The notes beneath the pieces were generated by a model. That model searched no databases and was not told the origin of the DNA. It worked only from the letters and a program-made list of their open reading frames with translations. From the NCBI GenBank assembly GCA_018242365.1, contig JAFECB010000032.1:1-37430 (forward strand): a stretch of 37,430 nt of DNA, read 5' to 3'. Shown here one piece after another: positions 24,401 through 30,311 of this stretch (the stretch's first letter is position 1; every line of letters begins with the position of its first letter). The position numbers and the translations under genes were made by a program. The DNA is from Pseudomonadota bacterium (GTDB lineage Bacteria; Pseudomonadota; Gammaproteobacteria; Xanthomonadales; Xanthomonadaceae).

Positions 24401-26217
24401 ACGGAAACATTGTGGCGGACCTGGAGAAGATTTTCAGCGCCACACCAGGCACATTCAAATACATGCCACAGGCCGCGCGAGAGATGCGGGAATTCTTCCT
24501 GGGAGGCAAACCCAGTGCGGACCTGCGCGCAGCCCTGGAGGACGGGGCCATCAATGCCATCACGGCCGCTGAGGTGGGACAATTGCAGCGCTTGCGGGCC
24601 TTCGAGAAATTCGAGACGCGGAGCGAGGCGGCATGGAGGCAGGTCAAGGCGCGCGCGAGTTCGCTCGGATTCCAGCCGATCACCAATTTGCTGGGGATCG
24701 GGGACCTCGCGAGCGTGGAGCTGTCCGCTCTGCGCGAAGGGATCACCCGCTATGCCAACTTTCTCCACAACCTGAACGCCATTCGAAACGGCGCGCGACC
24801 GGACTATGGCGGAGCGTACTGGAAGGACATCGAGGCCATGGGCGACAGCGAGCCCGGAGCCAATGATCGCGCCCAGCGGCAGGCGGCGCAGATCTCCAAG
24901 GCGACGTTTGGCGACTACAACGATCTCTCAGTCAATGGCCAGTGGCTGCGCAGCAAACTCATCCCCTTCTACTCCTGGATGGAGGTGAACTGGAAATATC
25001 ACGCTAACCTCCTGCGCAACCTGCGCGACATGGTGACCGATAGGGAAATGTCCCGCGGCCGGGCCACGGCAAAGGGTGCCAGGGCGCTCGCCTCTTTTGC
25101 CGTGGGCACGGGCTCCCGCGTTGCCGGCGCTACACTCGTGCGCCTGGCGCTGCCGTATCTCGCCATGGCGATCTGGAACAACACGGGCGACCGCGAGGAG
25201 CTGGAGGACCAGCTCTCCGAAGAGGACCGCCGCCGCGCTCACATCATTGTTGGCCGAAACAAGGAGGGAAAGATCGACGTGATCTACGCGAACACGGCGC
25301 TCGCCGATGTCGCGAAGTGGTTTTCCGGAAATAAATTCATGCATCAGATGGGTGCATGGATGGCCGGCAAGACAGACTTTGTGACCGCAATGGGCGCATG
25401 GGCGCAGGAGATACCGGGCGACCTCCTGAACAACACGGTCGGCTCGATCGGCCCGCTGGCCAAGGTGCCGGTGACGATATTGAGCCGGAAGGCGTACTTC
25501 CCCGATGTACTCGATGCTCGCACGATCCCTGCGTACGACCTGAAGCGAAATATCTTGGCACAGATGACGGATGATTTCACGGCGGATATGGTGTGGCGCT
25601 TGGTTGGCAAGGACTACATGGCATCGCGCGACCTGGGAAGCTGGGCGAAGCAGATCATCCTGCAGATGCGTATGCGCGATCCGGATCAATGGGCGTTCTA
25701 CTCTGTGCGCGACCGGGCAGATGCGTTTATCCAGCAGAGAACTGGCAGGACGCGCAGCGACTTTGACGGCGACTCACCAGACATGCAGGCACTGCGCAAC
25801 TTCCGGCGTGCCATCTACACGGGCGACCCGGCGCAAGCCGTGCGGTTCTACAACCGCCTGCTCGAATACGGCTACACGGCCGAGCGATTCGCGGCCTCAC
25901 TGCGCGCTCAGGACCCTTTGAGTGCACTCCCGAAGAAAGACGGAACACGAAAGGCGTTCATCGACAGCCTGGATGAAACCGGCCGGGCCGAGTTGCGGCG
26001 TGCCTATCAATACGCATCGCGCCTCACGGGTGCGCGAGGCACGGAACGCATGCTTTTCCCCTCGGAGAAGGGTGGCAAGTTTGCGCTCGAAGCATTCCGC
26101 GCCGCGCCACGCACACAAGTACTGGAAGGGGTCATCGACCGCCAGCGCGGCCGCAGTGATGAGCAGCTCGTGCGCGACGTCGAGCAGGACCTCGCACGCA
26201 GCCTGCGCGTGCGCTAG
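18433..26217 (+). CDS. Giant polyvalent ejection protein with zeta-toxin-like kinase and HExxH peptidase domains
   Basis: 2594 residues, about a fifth of the genome. It opens with twin FDPD motifs (FDPDAYL and FDPDKWL, residues 3-25), then a Gly/Ala-rich, possibly membrane-active segment (about 148-305) and a long coiled coil (about 459-605). A P-loop GGSGSGKST (850-858) starts a zeta-toxin-like kinase domain running to about 960. A metallopeptidase motif HELAH (His1156, Glu1157, His1160) follows, with a possible third ligand Glu in VKEWFAER (1221 or 1225). The C-terminal 600 residues (from PHNHIRYEYGN near 1982) resemble large polyvalent protein-associated domains (LPD38-like) and include a hydrophobic stretch near 2226. 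Position after two internal proteins suggests it is carried in the virion and delivered into the cell. Kinase and peptidase activities are inferred from motifs only. Confidence 0.85.
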   Translation: MTFDPDAYLAGRPQAEAFDPDKWLRENAPAGQSTWKNVANTLLTAANEALAGSVEGGMRSVASMPQMAAEVAELYTGLDQNQTEDEKKAKLATIRANTAQMGDALRAEGLRGRVVAGGLEALGQGADRVQDYRDTVRKALPVATEFANSIPGGVISGIGQVAAQAPLYLTGIGLPATVAQMYDQGYQDAKAHGSDEGTAALAGLGNMPGAALEFAADKLQLGPLLKLVKKGRGVAKPILSRAGEVVKVAGTEGLTEMAQQVEQNLVAGGLYDKDRKATEGMGRAGVVGALTGGMVRGGLEGADALTSRPAIDDTGQNIPEPSATLKAQQEQMREGRRPAMMFPKGTPESLAVPEGFERVETPRGIFHFDPSQVTADTVRELSGAGRENEILGLGSQSKPDAMKRAMAGDPPTVVTERTPGGVEVKGAVSTQSTTPKTVAELDALKTPGNTVAVETPQQTLLARLAADLEDNDRRQQEARQKEEQARAQRQAELQAKRDQFESSLAAAQSLAADKDADYPRLSAAVKTLSYYAEDNSLGLNLEQRQKALAEIARLAPRADAAREAYDARQADARAEAKRMAEAERLQQLGRRRAEREAFDAQAKAGIGADGRINYGRLDDVDLEARANAGDEQAGRELVRRAEQADDPRESLLDALAKVKLPATDSGLAAELKILREDMSPKQRMTLISRQKDSLDRTAEELRGRGFTEIVTPDDVITFTQRALRGEDIRAEPAEDQVEGVNFATENRLRIRPMEGLSPEEREHETRFAEQLNNATDAENDALYASLPESRGGSVLNTDIGREMDPEFRGAKRATLSQATHRPASRYIRDLLSRLLRREPQESPVLNILAGGSGSGKSTTLNAIHRPGSLVYDTTFSNTAEAIADVQEALDSGRMVKIDYVHRPIERAIAGAVGRAKDPQDGRTVPVSVIARSHYGAQQTAIAVAQHFGSDPRVALRVWDNSGAPGAAYVVSNPIDFLKAEGVRYDSENAVIRRAENEFSQHRDGLSEAQRQAFEPNDRRGISGVVYGTRQGVPRGHESRGARESGSAGDHAAVRNEHAPRILTDAEVEQQWAGLKSALGPIADAFELKVGMVADVLEAEGYGEEARRLRAGKLGRIAAATAPKVREDVNGVAADRQFIVVAAAAAKRGKAPGLLLHELAHPFFDGLPAHVREALRELHTEETTRRTGPLYQDGRLVTDIAITVGQLPAARVKADPDLPVKEWFAERVRRLNEDWLKGRMAVGDEPLLIRVARQLMDRLRRIFAQIRGIDRDGDLFTQTFREWLGSGTRANIAPQATAYAQRMRAQLATERTDGGRGEPATRAERETEANISDGAKDMKHAAAVGTPAPGATWVKLARMTPEQIEEEQAAIKKWFNDSPDAPQMEKALVHARLDGLRGEVERRAQAAHTKATGIRPVVDRKAALLAQWMEGKRLRDEGLKYGIKISETEGQAAVSRAKAMLDEEFPGWEEQAYRDFKTWRQRSEGVAQPRRGDPEDDGRNMPTEPAPEPTDTAGVFDDPPPPVRQGKANELHGHTAHVPTRTEKAMGYIRDALAGFRGALPELPTFPVLAAKTDRFIREKGGQFYNNLKVFHRILTGANDGIQREAEEQVAQIVKPLLDVDTQFSPENRKRLQQLQERFRRLRAEGGRIPADLTAEINGLQAKAEQSPYVLFERLMLALDLDWRQKHLLDDQGNPIALPFGVNTSEVAANLQSLGQKVEASPHKALIEQAVREHMALVKRIADDLKARELLASDHLSNPYYFPHITLQVKKGATTEERELRVERVRADMEADFRGYLIAPIGSRTPIETDYVRAMYYHLVQVGAHNQKADAIRRYVRPYNIREQVEEEARRMSKERGQTVSWQQAFHERYEQDDYVLYSPEEGDMFSAIQLDRDLLARRLGVMLTSGDLHQQLRDLGLKGITLRPEDVKEVLVQGSRETWVVPARVAETLRGISSRQQRSDVAIERAMSKAVAAWKKWKLFMPHNHIRYEYGNIVADLEKIFSATPGTFKYMPQAAREMREFFLGGKPSADLRAALEDGAINAITAAEVGQLQRLRAFEKFETRSEAAWRQVKARASSLGFQPITNLLGIGDLASVELSALREGITRYANFLHNLNAIRNGARPDYGGAYWKDIEAMGDSEPGANDRAQRQAAQISKATFGDYNDLSVNGQWLRSKLIPFYSWMEVNWKYHANLLRNLRDMVTDREMSRGRATAKGARALASFAVGTGSRVAGATLVRLALPYLAMAIWNNTGDREELEDQLSEEDRRRAHIIVGRNKEGKIDVIYANTALADVAKWFSGNKFMHQMGAWMAGKTDFVTAMGAWAQEIPGDLLNNTVGSIGPLAKVPVTILSRKAYFPDVLDARTIPAYDLKRNILAQMTDDFTADMVWRLVGKDYMASRDLGSWAKQIILQMRMRDPDQWAFYSVRDRADAFIQQRTGRTRSDFDGDSPDMQALRNFRRAIYTGDPAQAVRFYNRLLEYGYTAERFAASLRAQDPLSALPKKDGTRKAFIDSLDETGRAELRRAYQYASRLTGARGTERMLFPSEKGGKFALEAFRAAPRTQVLEGVIDRQRGRSDEQLVRDVEQDLARSLRVR
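21383..21619 (+). CDS. Possible nested gene inside the giant protein (other frame)
   Basis: A 78-codon ORF starting ATG 21383 in another frame of the giant gene, preceded by GAAGGGG with six bases of spacing, a better ribosome site than most genes here have. From residue 33 it reads MTVEEFLAWCTEHDKVFLEA, ordinary globular text. Over the same bases the main frame gives a Gly/Arg/Ser-rich linker just after the zeta-like kinase domain. It could be a small overprinted protein (zeta toxins usually have a small partner), or a trace of compensated frameshifts. Unproven. Confidence 0.35.
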   Translation: MTVKTQSLDGLKMNSASTGTGSAKPSVKRSSPMTVEEFLAWCTEHDKVFLEAMNRGALANPAPPAITLPYETSTRRAS

Positions 26218-26236
26218 TAGTTGAGTTTCGGATACG

Positions 26237-26275
26237 AAAAAAAACACCTTCGCCGGCGAGCTGCTGTCAGAGGTG
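26237..26275 (-). terminator. Terminator of the leftward operon
   Basis: Read leftward, CACCT (26275-26271) pairs with AGGTG (26249-26245). The 3' arm runs straight into eight T residues (26244-26237), and the loop contains the palindrome TCGCCGGCGA. This fits a rho-independent terminator about 70 bases after the stop of the leftward HTH gene. It also separates that operon from the converging giant gene. Confidence 0.6.
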
Positions 26276-26344
26276 AATTGCGCGCATTCTATAGGTTGCT
26301 AGAGCCCGTGTAACGGATCAATGGATACGTCATACGCGGCCGGG

Positions 26345-26569
26345 CTAGGGGAGATCTCGGACCCAGAGCGCGATCCGCTGCGCTGATCGCGGACCCGGCA
26401 CATGACGCCCGGAGAGCCAGCGCGTAATGGTCTTGCTGGACACGCCGACAAACTTCGCAAGCTCCCTCCGACTGATCTTGCCCGGCTCGTGGCGGGTGAC
26501 GATGGCGCGTTTTGCGGCCGCTAGCGCAGCCTTCTGGTCGGCCGTTCGCCGGCGCGAACTTGCGCCCAC
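26345..26569 (-). CDS. Small helix-turn-helix DNA-binding protein
   Basis: 74 residues from a GTG at 26569. The C-terminal half is a clear HTH: ISRRELAKFVGVSSKTITRW, then LSGRHVPGPRSAQRIALWV, close to Cro/XRE-type or MerR/Xis-type domains. The start is uncertain: no ribosome site precedes the GTG. The frame stays open upstream, almost to the end of the previous gene, where an ATG overlapping that gene's stop lies in another frame. It is the last gene of the leftward operon. As it lies near attP and runs against the lytic genes, it may be an excisionase or a lysogeny-maintenance regulator. Confidence 0.68.
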   Translation of the reverse strand: MGASSRRRTADQKAALAAAKRAIVTRHEPGKISRRELAKFVGVSSKTITRWLSGRHVPGPRSAQRIALWVRDLP

Positions 26570-26612
26570 AGGGCGCGCATGGATCGGGAGAGGTTCGGAT
26601 TGCGTGTGCGTT

Positions 26613-26825
26613 TCATAGGGAAGGGAGGTTAGCGATCGCGTTCGCGATCACCTCGCCGGGCCGCAGCCCGGTGGCGTGAGAGTGCTGGAGGACGCGCTCG
26701 ACCGTGGCCGGATAGCGGTCGATCGGTATCCGATACGGGAGACTCTTGCCCGTCTCAGGGCGAGCTTTCGGCGGCCGGCCCGCCCGCTTGCGCGGGCCAC
26801 CCCATGTTCCTGCTTTGGCCTTCAT
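26613..26825 (-). CDS. Small basic protein with AT-hook-like motif
   Basis: 70 residues. The N-terminal third is Lys/Arg/Gly/Pro-rich (GGPRKRAGRPPKARP), containing a GRP core like an AT-hook. The rest looks like a short folded domain (IPIDRYPATVERVLQHS, then TGLRPGEVIANAIANL). The text could be a degenerate ribbon-helix-helix protein: a strand, then two helices. It is the middle gene of the leftward operon, 14 bases after the upstream stop. DNA binding is likely from composition, with no named family. Confidence 0.62.
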   Translation of the reverse strand: MKAKAGTWGGPRKRAGRPPKARPETGKSLPYRIPIDRYPATVERVLQHSHATGLRPGEVIANAIANLPSL

Positions 26826-26839
26826 TGTAGGTTACTAGG

Positions 26840-27229
26840 TTACCTGTAGTCGGCCGATCCCGGGAATTGCACGGTGCCGGCTGGCACCTGATCGATCATG
26901 TCCCGGACCACTACCAGTGCTTGCTGTGTACCGCGAAGCAGACGGCCATCCTTACCGCGGCCAACGTGGATATCATGCCGCCAATCCCAGTCGACCCCCT
27001 GCTCCCCATCAGCGGACAAGACGAGATTGCCAACTTCGGGCGCGAGTGCCGCCACTGCGGCCTCGATCGAGGTGTAGCCGCGGACTGACGGGGTGTGTGG
27101 GTGCAGTGCGCGGACTTGGCCTCCATCGACGTAGATTGTGGCCGAAATTGCGGGCCACTTTGGGGCGGGGAGTCCTACTGCGAGCGCTGGAGCAAGTGCC
27201 TTTGCGGCGGTGATTGTGAGGGTTTTCAT
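26840..27229 (-). CDS. Hypothetical protein, first gene of the leftward operon
   Basis: 129 residues. It begins MKTLTITAAKALAPALAVG, a short Ala-rich segment that is not a convincing signal peptide. It then shows strands (SATIYVDGGQVRALHP) and a central VDWDWRHDIHVGRGKDG stretch. A purine-rich AAAGAAAGA lies a few bases upstream of the ATG as a plausible ribosome site. Palindromes at 27287-27326 lie in its likely promoter region, so it may be regulated there. No family recognised; expression from the prophage is a possibility. Confidence 0.62.
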   Translation of the reverse strand: MKTLTITAAKALAPALAVGLPAPKWPAISATIYVDGGQVRALHPHTPSVRGYTSIEAAVAALAPEVGNLVLSADGEQGVDWDWRHDIHVGRGKDGRLLRGTQQALVVVRDMIDQVPAGTVQFPGSADYR

Positions 27230-27286
27230 TGCGGGTCTTTCTTTTGATTTTGAGCGGGATTGCTCTGATGCGGAAGAGTTCAGTTG

Positions 27287-27326
27287 ATTATTTGATTGCG
27301 TGCAATCAAATAATTAGTGTCGACAC
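27287..27326. promoter_or_regulatory. Operator-like palindromes upstream of the leftward operon
   Basis: ATTATTTGATTGC at 27287-27299 is matched by its exact complement at 27302-27314 across a GT spacer, a 13-bp perfect inverted repeat in an AT-rich stretch. Immediately after comes the palindrome GTGTCGACAC (27317-27326), flanked by TAATTA on both sides. Two adjacent dyads between a leftward operon and attP look like binding sites for a dimeric regulator, perhaps the HTH protein encoded in that operon. No confident -35/-10 pair could be chosen. Confidence 0.6.
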
Positions 27327-27434
27327 ATAATTACTTTGTATACCAATAGTTTACATGTGCTTTTTTTCGGCTATTCTGGACGGCCTACGATGTCCCCGCA
27401 ATAGAGGCATCAGCCCGCGAGGTACAAACCGCGC

Positions 27435-27560
27435 GGAGAGGTGCGCCGAATGGTCGGTCAACTATGGTCAACTGTTGGAGGTTTCTCCTCTGAAAGTCGA
27501 CGGTCTTGAAAACCGTTGGGGCGAAAGCTCCCGGGGGTTCGAATCCCTCCCTCTCCGCCA
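27435..27560 (+). tRNA. tRNA-Ser(UGA)-like sequence interrupted in the D-loop; attP core
   Basis: A full 7-bp acceptor stem (GGAGAGG at 27435 with CCTCTCC at 27550-27556) is followed by GCCA. The anticodon arm ACGGT-CTTGAAA-ACCGT gives anticodon TGA, with a long variable arm (GGGGC-GAAA-GCTCC) and T-arm GGGGG-TTCGAAT-CCCTC. This is a serine tRNA. The D-arm starts normally (GCCGAATGGTC) but then carries about 36 extra bases, and the right half of the D-stem pairs poorly. The 3' two thirds (about 27498-27560) would replace the host tRNA 3' end on integration. As it stands it is probably a pseudo-tRNA serving as attP; a functional unusual tRNA is less likely. Confidence 0.72.
27456..27473. repeat. 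Integrase arm-type site pair, left (P arm)
   Basis: GGTCAACT occurs twice, starting at 27456 and 27466, 10 bp apart, which is one helical turn. The same pair recurs at 27657-27675 beyond the tRNA 3' end. Paired, phased direct repeats on both sides of a tRNA core, with the integrase gene starting just after, match how arm-type integrase sites lie in attP regions such as lambda's. Integrase could also be autoregulated here. Confidence 0.7.
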
Positions 27561-27656
27561 CTTAACCTACTGGAAATAGGTGGCTTAGGGAACAGCAATG
27601 AGGGGTCATTGACAGACTCGCGGAACACGCCTAACAAGCCAAAACCCGCTTATTTT

Positions 27657-27675
27657 GGTCAACTATTGGTCAACT
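27657..27675. repeat. Integrase arm-type site pair, right (P' arm)
   Basis: GGTCAACT at 27657 and again at 27668, 11 bp apart, each preceded by TT. It lies 14 bases before the integrase ATG. It is the partner of the pair at 27456-27473. Binding here by integrase would also cover its own translation start or promoter. Confidence 0.7.
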
Positions 27676-27688
27676 AAAAGACCCCTCC

Positions 27689-28903
27689 ATGACTCCCAGA
27701 ATATACAAAACCGCCCACCCGGTGGCACCCTGGCAGGTGGTGTATCGGGATCCTACCCGGCGGGACAGGCGGGGCGCGTCCCGGAAATTCAGGAGGCATT
27801 TCGCGGATGAGGCGCGCGCACGGGAGTATCTGCGGGAGCTCACAGCGGCCGCGCACCTGGAGGGCGTGACGGGGATCTCGTTCGATGCGAACCTGAGGGC
27901 GGACGCTATCGGAGCGCGGCGGGTGCTGGACGCTGCGGGACACACGGGGCTGACACTGCTGGAGCTGGCGCGGGAGGCAGCGAGGAAGCCCGCGGTCGAC
28001 CAGCGGAGCCGTGTGCTGATGGCTCCCTTGGTGGAGGATTTCCTCGAGTCCCAGCGGCGCGACAATCGGGCGGGGAGCACGGTGCGGAATCTTGCGGTGC
28101 GGATAGCTGCCTGGATCACGCGGGAGCGCATTGGCACGCTCGCAGATGTGACCGACGCCACGTTGCTCGCCCTCAAGCAGAGGCGTAATGTGTCGGCCCA
28201 AACCCGAATCAATGACATGGCGGCCGTGTCGAGTCTGCTGTCGTGGGTCGTCAATGAGCGGCGGCTCCTGCCCGTGAACCCCCTGACATCGATCTCGCGG
28301 CCGACGGTCGATGTGCGCGTGCCGCGCGTTCTGGAGCCGGAGCAGGCCCGCGCGCTCCTGGAGGCGGCACGGACGCAAGGGGAGGGGCGGTTGCTGCGCT
28401 ACTTTGTACTCTGTCTCCTTGCCGGGCTCCGGCCGAGTGAGGCGGCGCGGGTCAATCCGCAGGATGTCATGACCGGCCGCGACGGGTTTGTGCGGGTCAT
28501 CAAGTCGAAACGGCGGCGGCGGCTCCGGCAGGTGGCGATCAGTGCGGCATTCCGCGCGTGGTGGAAGGCGGCACCCGAGACACCGATGCCGCTCTACGAC
28601 CAGGACCGCGACCGGGCGCTATTCGACGCAATCCGGGAGAGCGCCGGGTTGATCCAGCGCGGCCGGGGCGGCGACAGAAAGCGATTGGTCGGCAACCGGT
28701 GGCAGAACGACATCTGCCGGCACACATGGATCTCCCTGCGCTTGCATCAGACGAAGGACGAGGCCGCCGTCGCACTCGAGGCCGGGACATCCGTGCAGCA
28801 GATCCATGAGCATTACCTCGACTGGCTCACACCCGCCGCCGCGCGTGCACTCGCGGCACTCCGGCCGCAGGCGCTCGGATCAAAGGTTGACCAACAGGGG
28901 TAA
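27689..28903 (+). CDS. int: Tyrosine recombinase (phage integrase)
   Basis: 404 residues. An N-terminal arm-binding region (about 1-105) and a helical core-binding domain (about 108-205, SSLLSWVVNERRLL) precede the catalytic domain. Box I is LLAGLRPSEAARV with Arg248. Box II is DICRHTW with Arg344 and His345; the usual His of H-x-x-R is Asp341. The nucleophile is Tyr376 in IHEHYLDW, preceded by AGTS where many relatives have GHS or GNS. The text is closest to integrases I know from Verrucomicrobiota. Its gene directly follows attP and the tRNA-Ser 3' end, the standard arrangement for integration into a tRNA gene. The variant box II is shared by that subfamily, so I expect it to be active. Confidence 0.9.
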   Translation: MTPRIYKTAHPVAPWQVVYRDPTRRDRRGASRKFRRHFADEARAREYLRELTAAAHLEGVTGISFDANLRADAIGARRVLDAAGHTGLTLLELAREAARKPAVDQRSRVLMAPLVEDFLESQRRDNRAGSTVRNLAVRIAAWITRERIGTLADVTDATLLALKQRRNVSAQTRINDMAAVSSLLSWVVNERRLLPVNPLTSISRPTVDVRVPRVLEPEQARALLEAARTQGEGRLLRYFVLCLLAGLRPSEAARVNPQDVMTGRDGFVRVIKSKRRRRLRQVAISAAFRAWWKAAPETPMPLYDQDRDRALFDAIRESAGLIQRGRGGDRKRLVGNRWQNDICRHTWISLRLHQTKDEAAVALEAGTSVQQIHEHYLDWLTPAAARALAALRPQALGSKVDQQG

Positions 28904-28922
28904 GGTCTTCGTAAACTGAGGC

Positions 28923-29945
28923 ATGCGTCCCTTCCTCATCGCCCTCACCCTGCTCGTCGCCTCCACCCTCGCCGCCCAGACAAGTTACCGCGGCGCCTAC
29001 CTTGGAACCGTCTATATCGGCGGCCAGCAAACGCAGTCGATCGTGGTGGTGGACGTTTTCAGCAACAACTTGGTGCTGGGATTGGTGTACGACTATGCGA
29101 CTCAATCCTTTCTCTATGTGCCGCAAATGCCCCTGGCGGCTGATGGGTCATTCAAGATCACGGCAGAAGGGATCGTTTATTCCGGGCGCATCCAAGGTGA
29201 TTCGATAAGTGCCGTGGGTGCTGGCGGTTCGATTGTCGTCCTTGGCTCGAAGGCTCCTGCCACCGGGCTCGCAAAAGCCTACGCGGGGGCGTACGCGGGG
29301 ATGCTGGTGACGCCGGTATCCACGCGTGATCACGGCCTGCTGATCACCGCGGATGGCTGGATCATGACGTATTCGCTGATCACCGCAACGGTCGCCGAAG
29401 GTGGAGTCGGCCGCATCAGTGCGGACGGAACATTTACCCTGTCATTTGTGGGCGGCGGGACCGCGGTCGGTCAGGTGGTGCTGAATCCGGTGACGCCATT
29501 AATCACCGGGAGCTATCTGCGCAATGGAGTGCTGTACAGGTTCAATGGTGCGCGCGAGGCGGCGGTGAACGACCTGATCAACATCTCCACGCGTGGATTT
29601 GTGGGATCGGGGGCCAGCGTGATGATCGCGGGATTCATCATCCAGCCGCACGCGAAGACTGTCTACATCCGGGCGCTTGGACCGGCGCTCACCTCGTTTG
29701 GCGTGGACAACGCCCTGGCGGATCCGGTCATCGAGCTCTACTCCGGCGCGAACATGATCGCCTCGAATGACAACTGGCAGAGCGGACCGGACGCGGCAAA
29801 GATCAGCGTGCGGCCGGACAAACCCCTCGATGCCAGAGAGCCTGCGTTGATGGCGACCCTGGAGCCGGGCGCGTACACCGTTATTCTGAAGGGCAAGAAT
29901 AACACCACCGGCAATGCGCTGATCGAGGTCAATCAGGCGGATTAG
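28923..29945 (+). CDS. Secreted host-like protein with Opitutaceae-type C-terminal domain (lysogenic cargo)
   Basis: 340 residues. A clear signal peptide (MRPFLIALTLLVASTLAAQ, cleavage near residue 19-21) is followed by about 190 residues of beta-rich text (YRGAYLGTVYIGGQQTQ; AGAYAGMLVTPVS). The C-terminal domain (about 215-340) carries LINISTRGFVGSG, VYIRALGPALTSFGV, PVIELYSG and ASNDNW. That domain is frequent at the C-terminus of secreted Opitutus/Verrucomicrobiota proteins; its function is not known to me. It is not a virion gene by position: it lies downstream of integrase, as prophage-expressed cargo genes do. It may act at the lysogen surface. Confidence 0.82.
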   Translation: MRPFLIALTLLVASTLAAQTSYRGAYLGTVYIGGQQTQSIVVVDVFSNNLVLGLVYDYATQSFLYVPQMPLAADGSFKITAEGIVYSGRIQGDSISAVGAGGSIVVLGSKAPATGLAKAYAGAYAGMLVTPVSTRDHGLLITADGWIMTYSLITATVAEGGVGRISADGTFTLSFVGGGTAVGQVVLNPVTPLITGSYLRNGVLYRFNGAREAAVNDLINISTRGFVGSGASVMIAGFIIQPHAKTVYIRALGPALTSFGVDNALADPVIELYSGANMIASNDNWQSGPDAAKISVRPDKPLDAREPALMATLEPGAYTVILKGKNNTTGNALIEVNQAD

Positions 29946-29959
29946 AGTCTACGCCGCTC

Positions 29960-30202
29960 ATGCTGATGCGCACGCGAACACTGGTTATCGGGATAGCAGT
30001 TGCAGTAAGTGTGGCCGGCTATTGGCTTGGAGGGATCAACCGCTATACGGTGCACGTGACTGGGAACGGCGTGTTGGTGCGTTGGGATAAGCGGACTGGA
30101 GAAACGTGGTGGGCTCGTTTAGGGGCTGAAGCGTGGACCAAGGTCCAAGAGCCCCGGCGGATGAAGGTGTTCGATCCAGATGAATTTCTGCACAATCCGT
30201 AG
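29960..30202 (+). CDS. Small membrane-anchored protein next to cargo gene
   Basis: 80 residues. An N-terminal membrane helix (about 6-24, TLVIGIAVAVSVAGYWLGG) is followed by a short beta-rich outside or periplasmic part (YTVHVTGNGVLVRWDKRTGE). It starts 14 bases after the cargo gene stop, so the two are probably co-transcribed. Possible roles are membrane partner of the cargo protein or superinfection exclusion; neither is supported by a motif. Confidence 0.65.
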   Translation: MLMRTRTLVIGIAVAVSVAGYWLGGINRYTVHVTGNGVLVRWDKRTGETWWARLGAEAWTKVQEPRRMKVFDPDEFLHNP

Positions 30203-30221
30203 CGCAATTGCTGCGGAAGCA

Positions 30222-30237
30222 GGCGGATTAATCCGCC
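30222..30237. terminator. Palindrome between converging genes (possible bidirectional terminator)
   Basis: GGCGGATTAATCCGCC is a perfect 16-bp palindrome, extended by AGC on the left and GCT on the right with one bulged A. It lies between the rightward cargo operon (ends 30202) and the leftward regulator (ends 30312). There is no T tract, so termination is uncertain; an operator is the alternative. Confidence 0.45.
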
Positions 30238-30311
30238 GCTCTGATGGATGAAGAGGCACACTGGGAGTTAGTGGCGGTGTATAGGCCCATCAGGCAACAC
30301 CACGTAAAGTC

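Noticed and set aside
26226..26239. TTTCG-GATA-CGAAA inverted repeat after the giant gene
   Set aside because: On the plus strand no T tract follows, so it is not a convincing terminator of the long rightward operon.
26867..27213. Plus-strand frames in the leftward operon region
   Set aside because: Their products lack protein-like text, and the minus strand has stacked genes with sensible spacing and a terminator.
28889..28898. Inverted GTTGACC near the integrase stop, similar to the arm sites
   Set aside because: A single short match over 1.2 kb away, inside coding sequence, is likely by chance.
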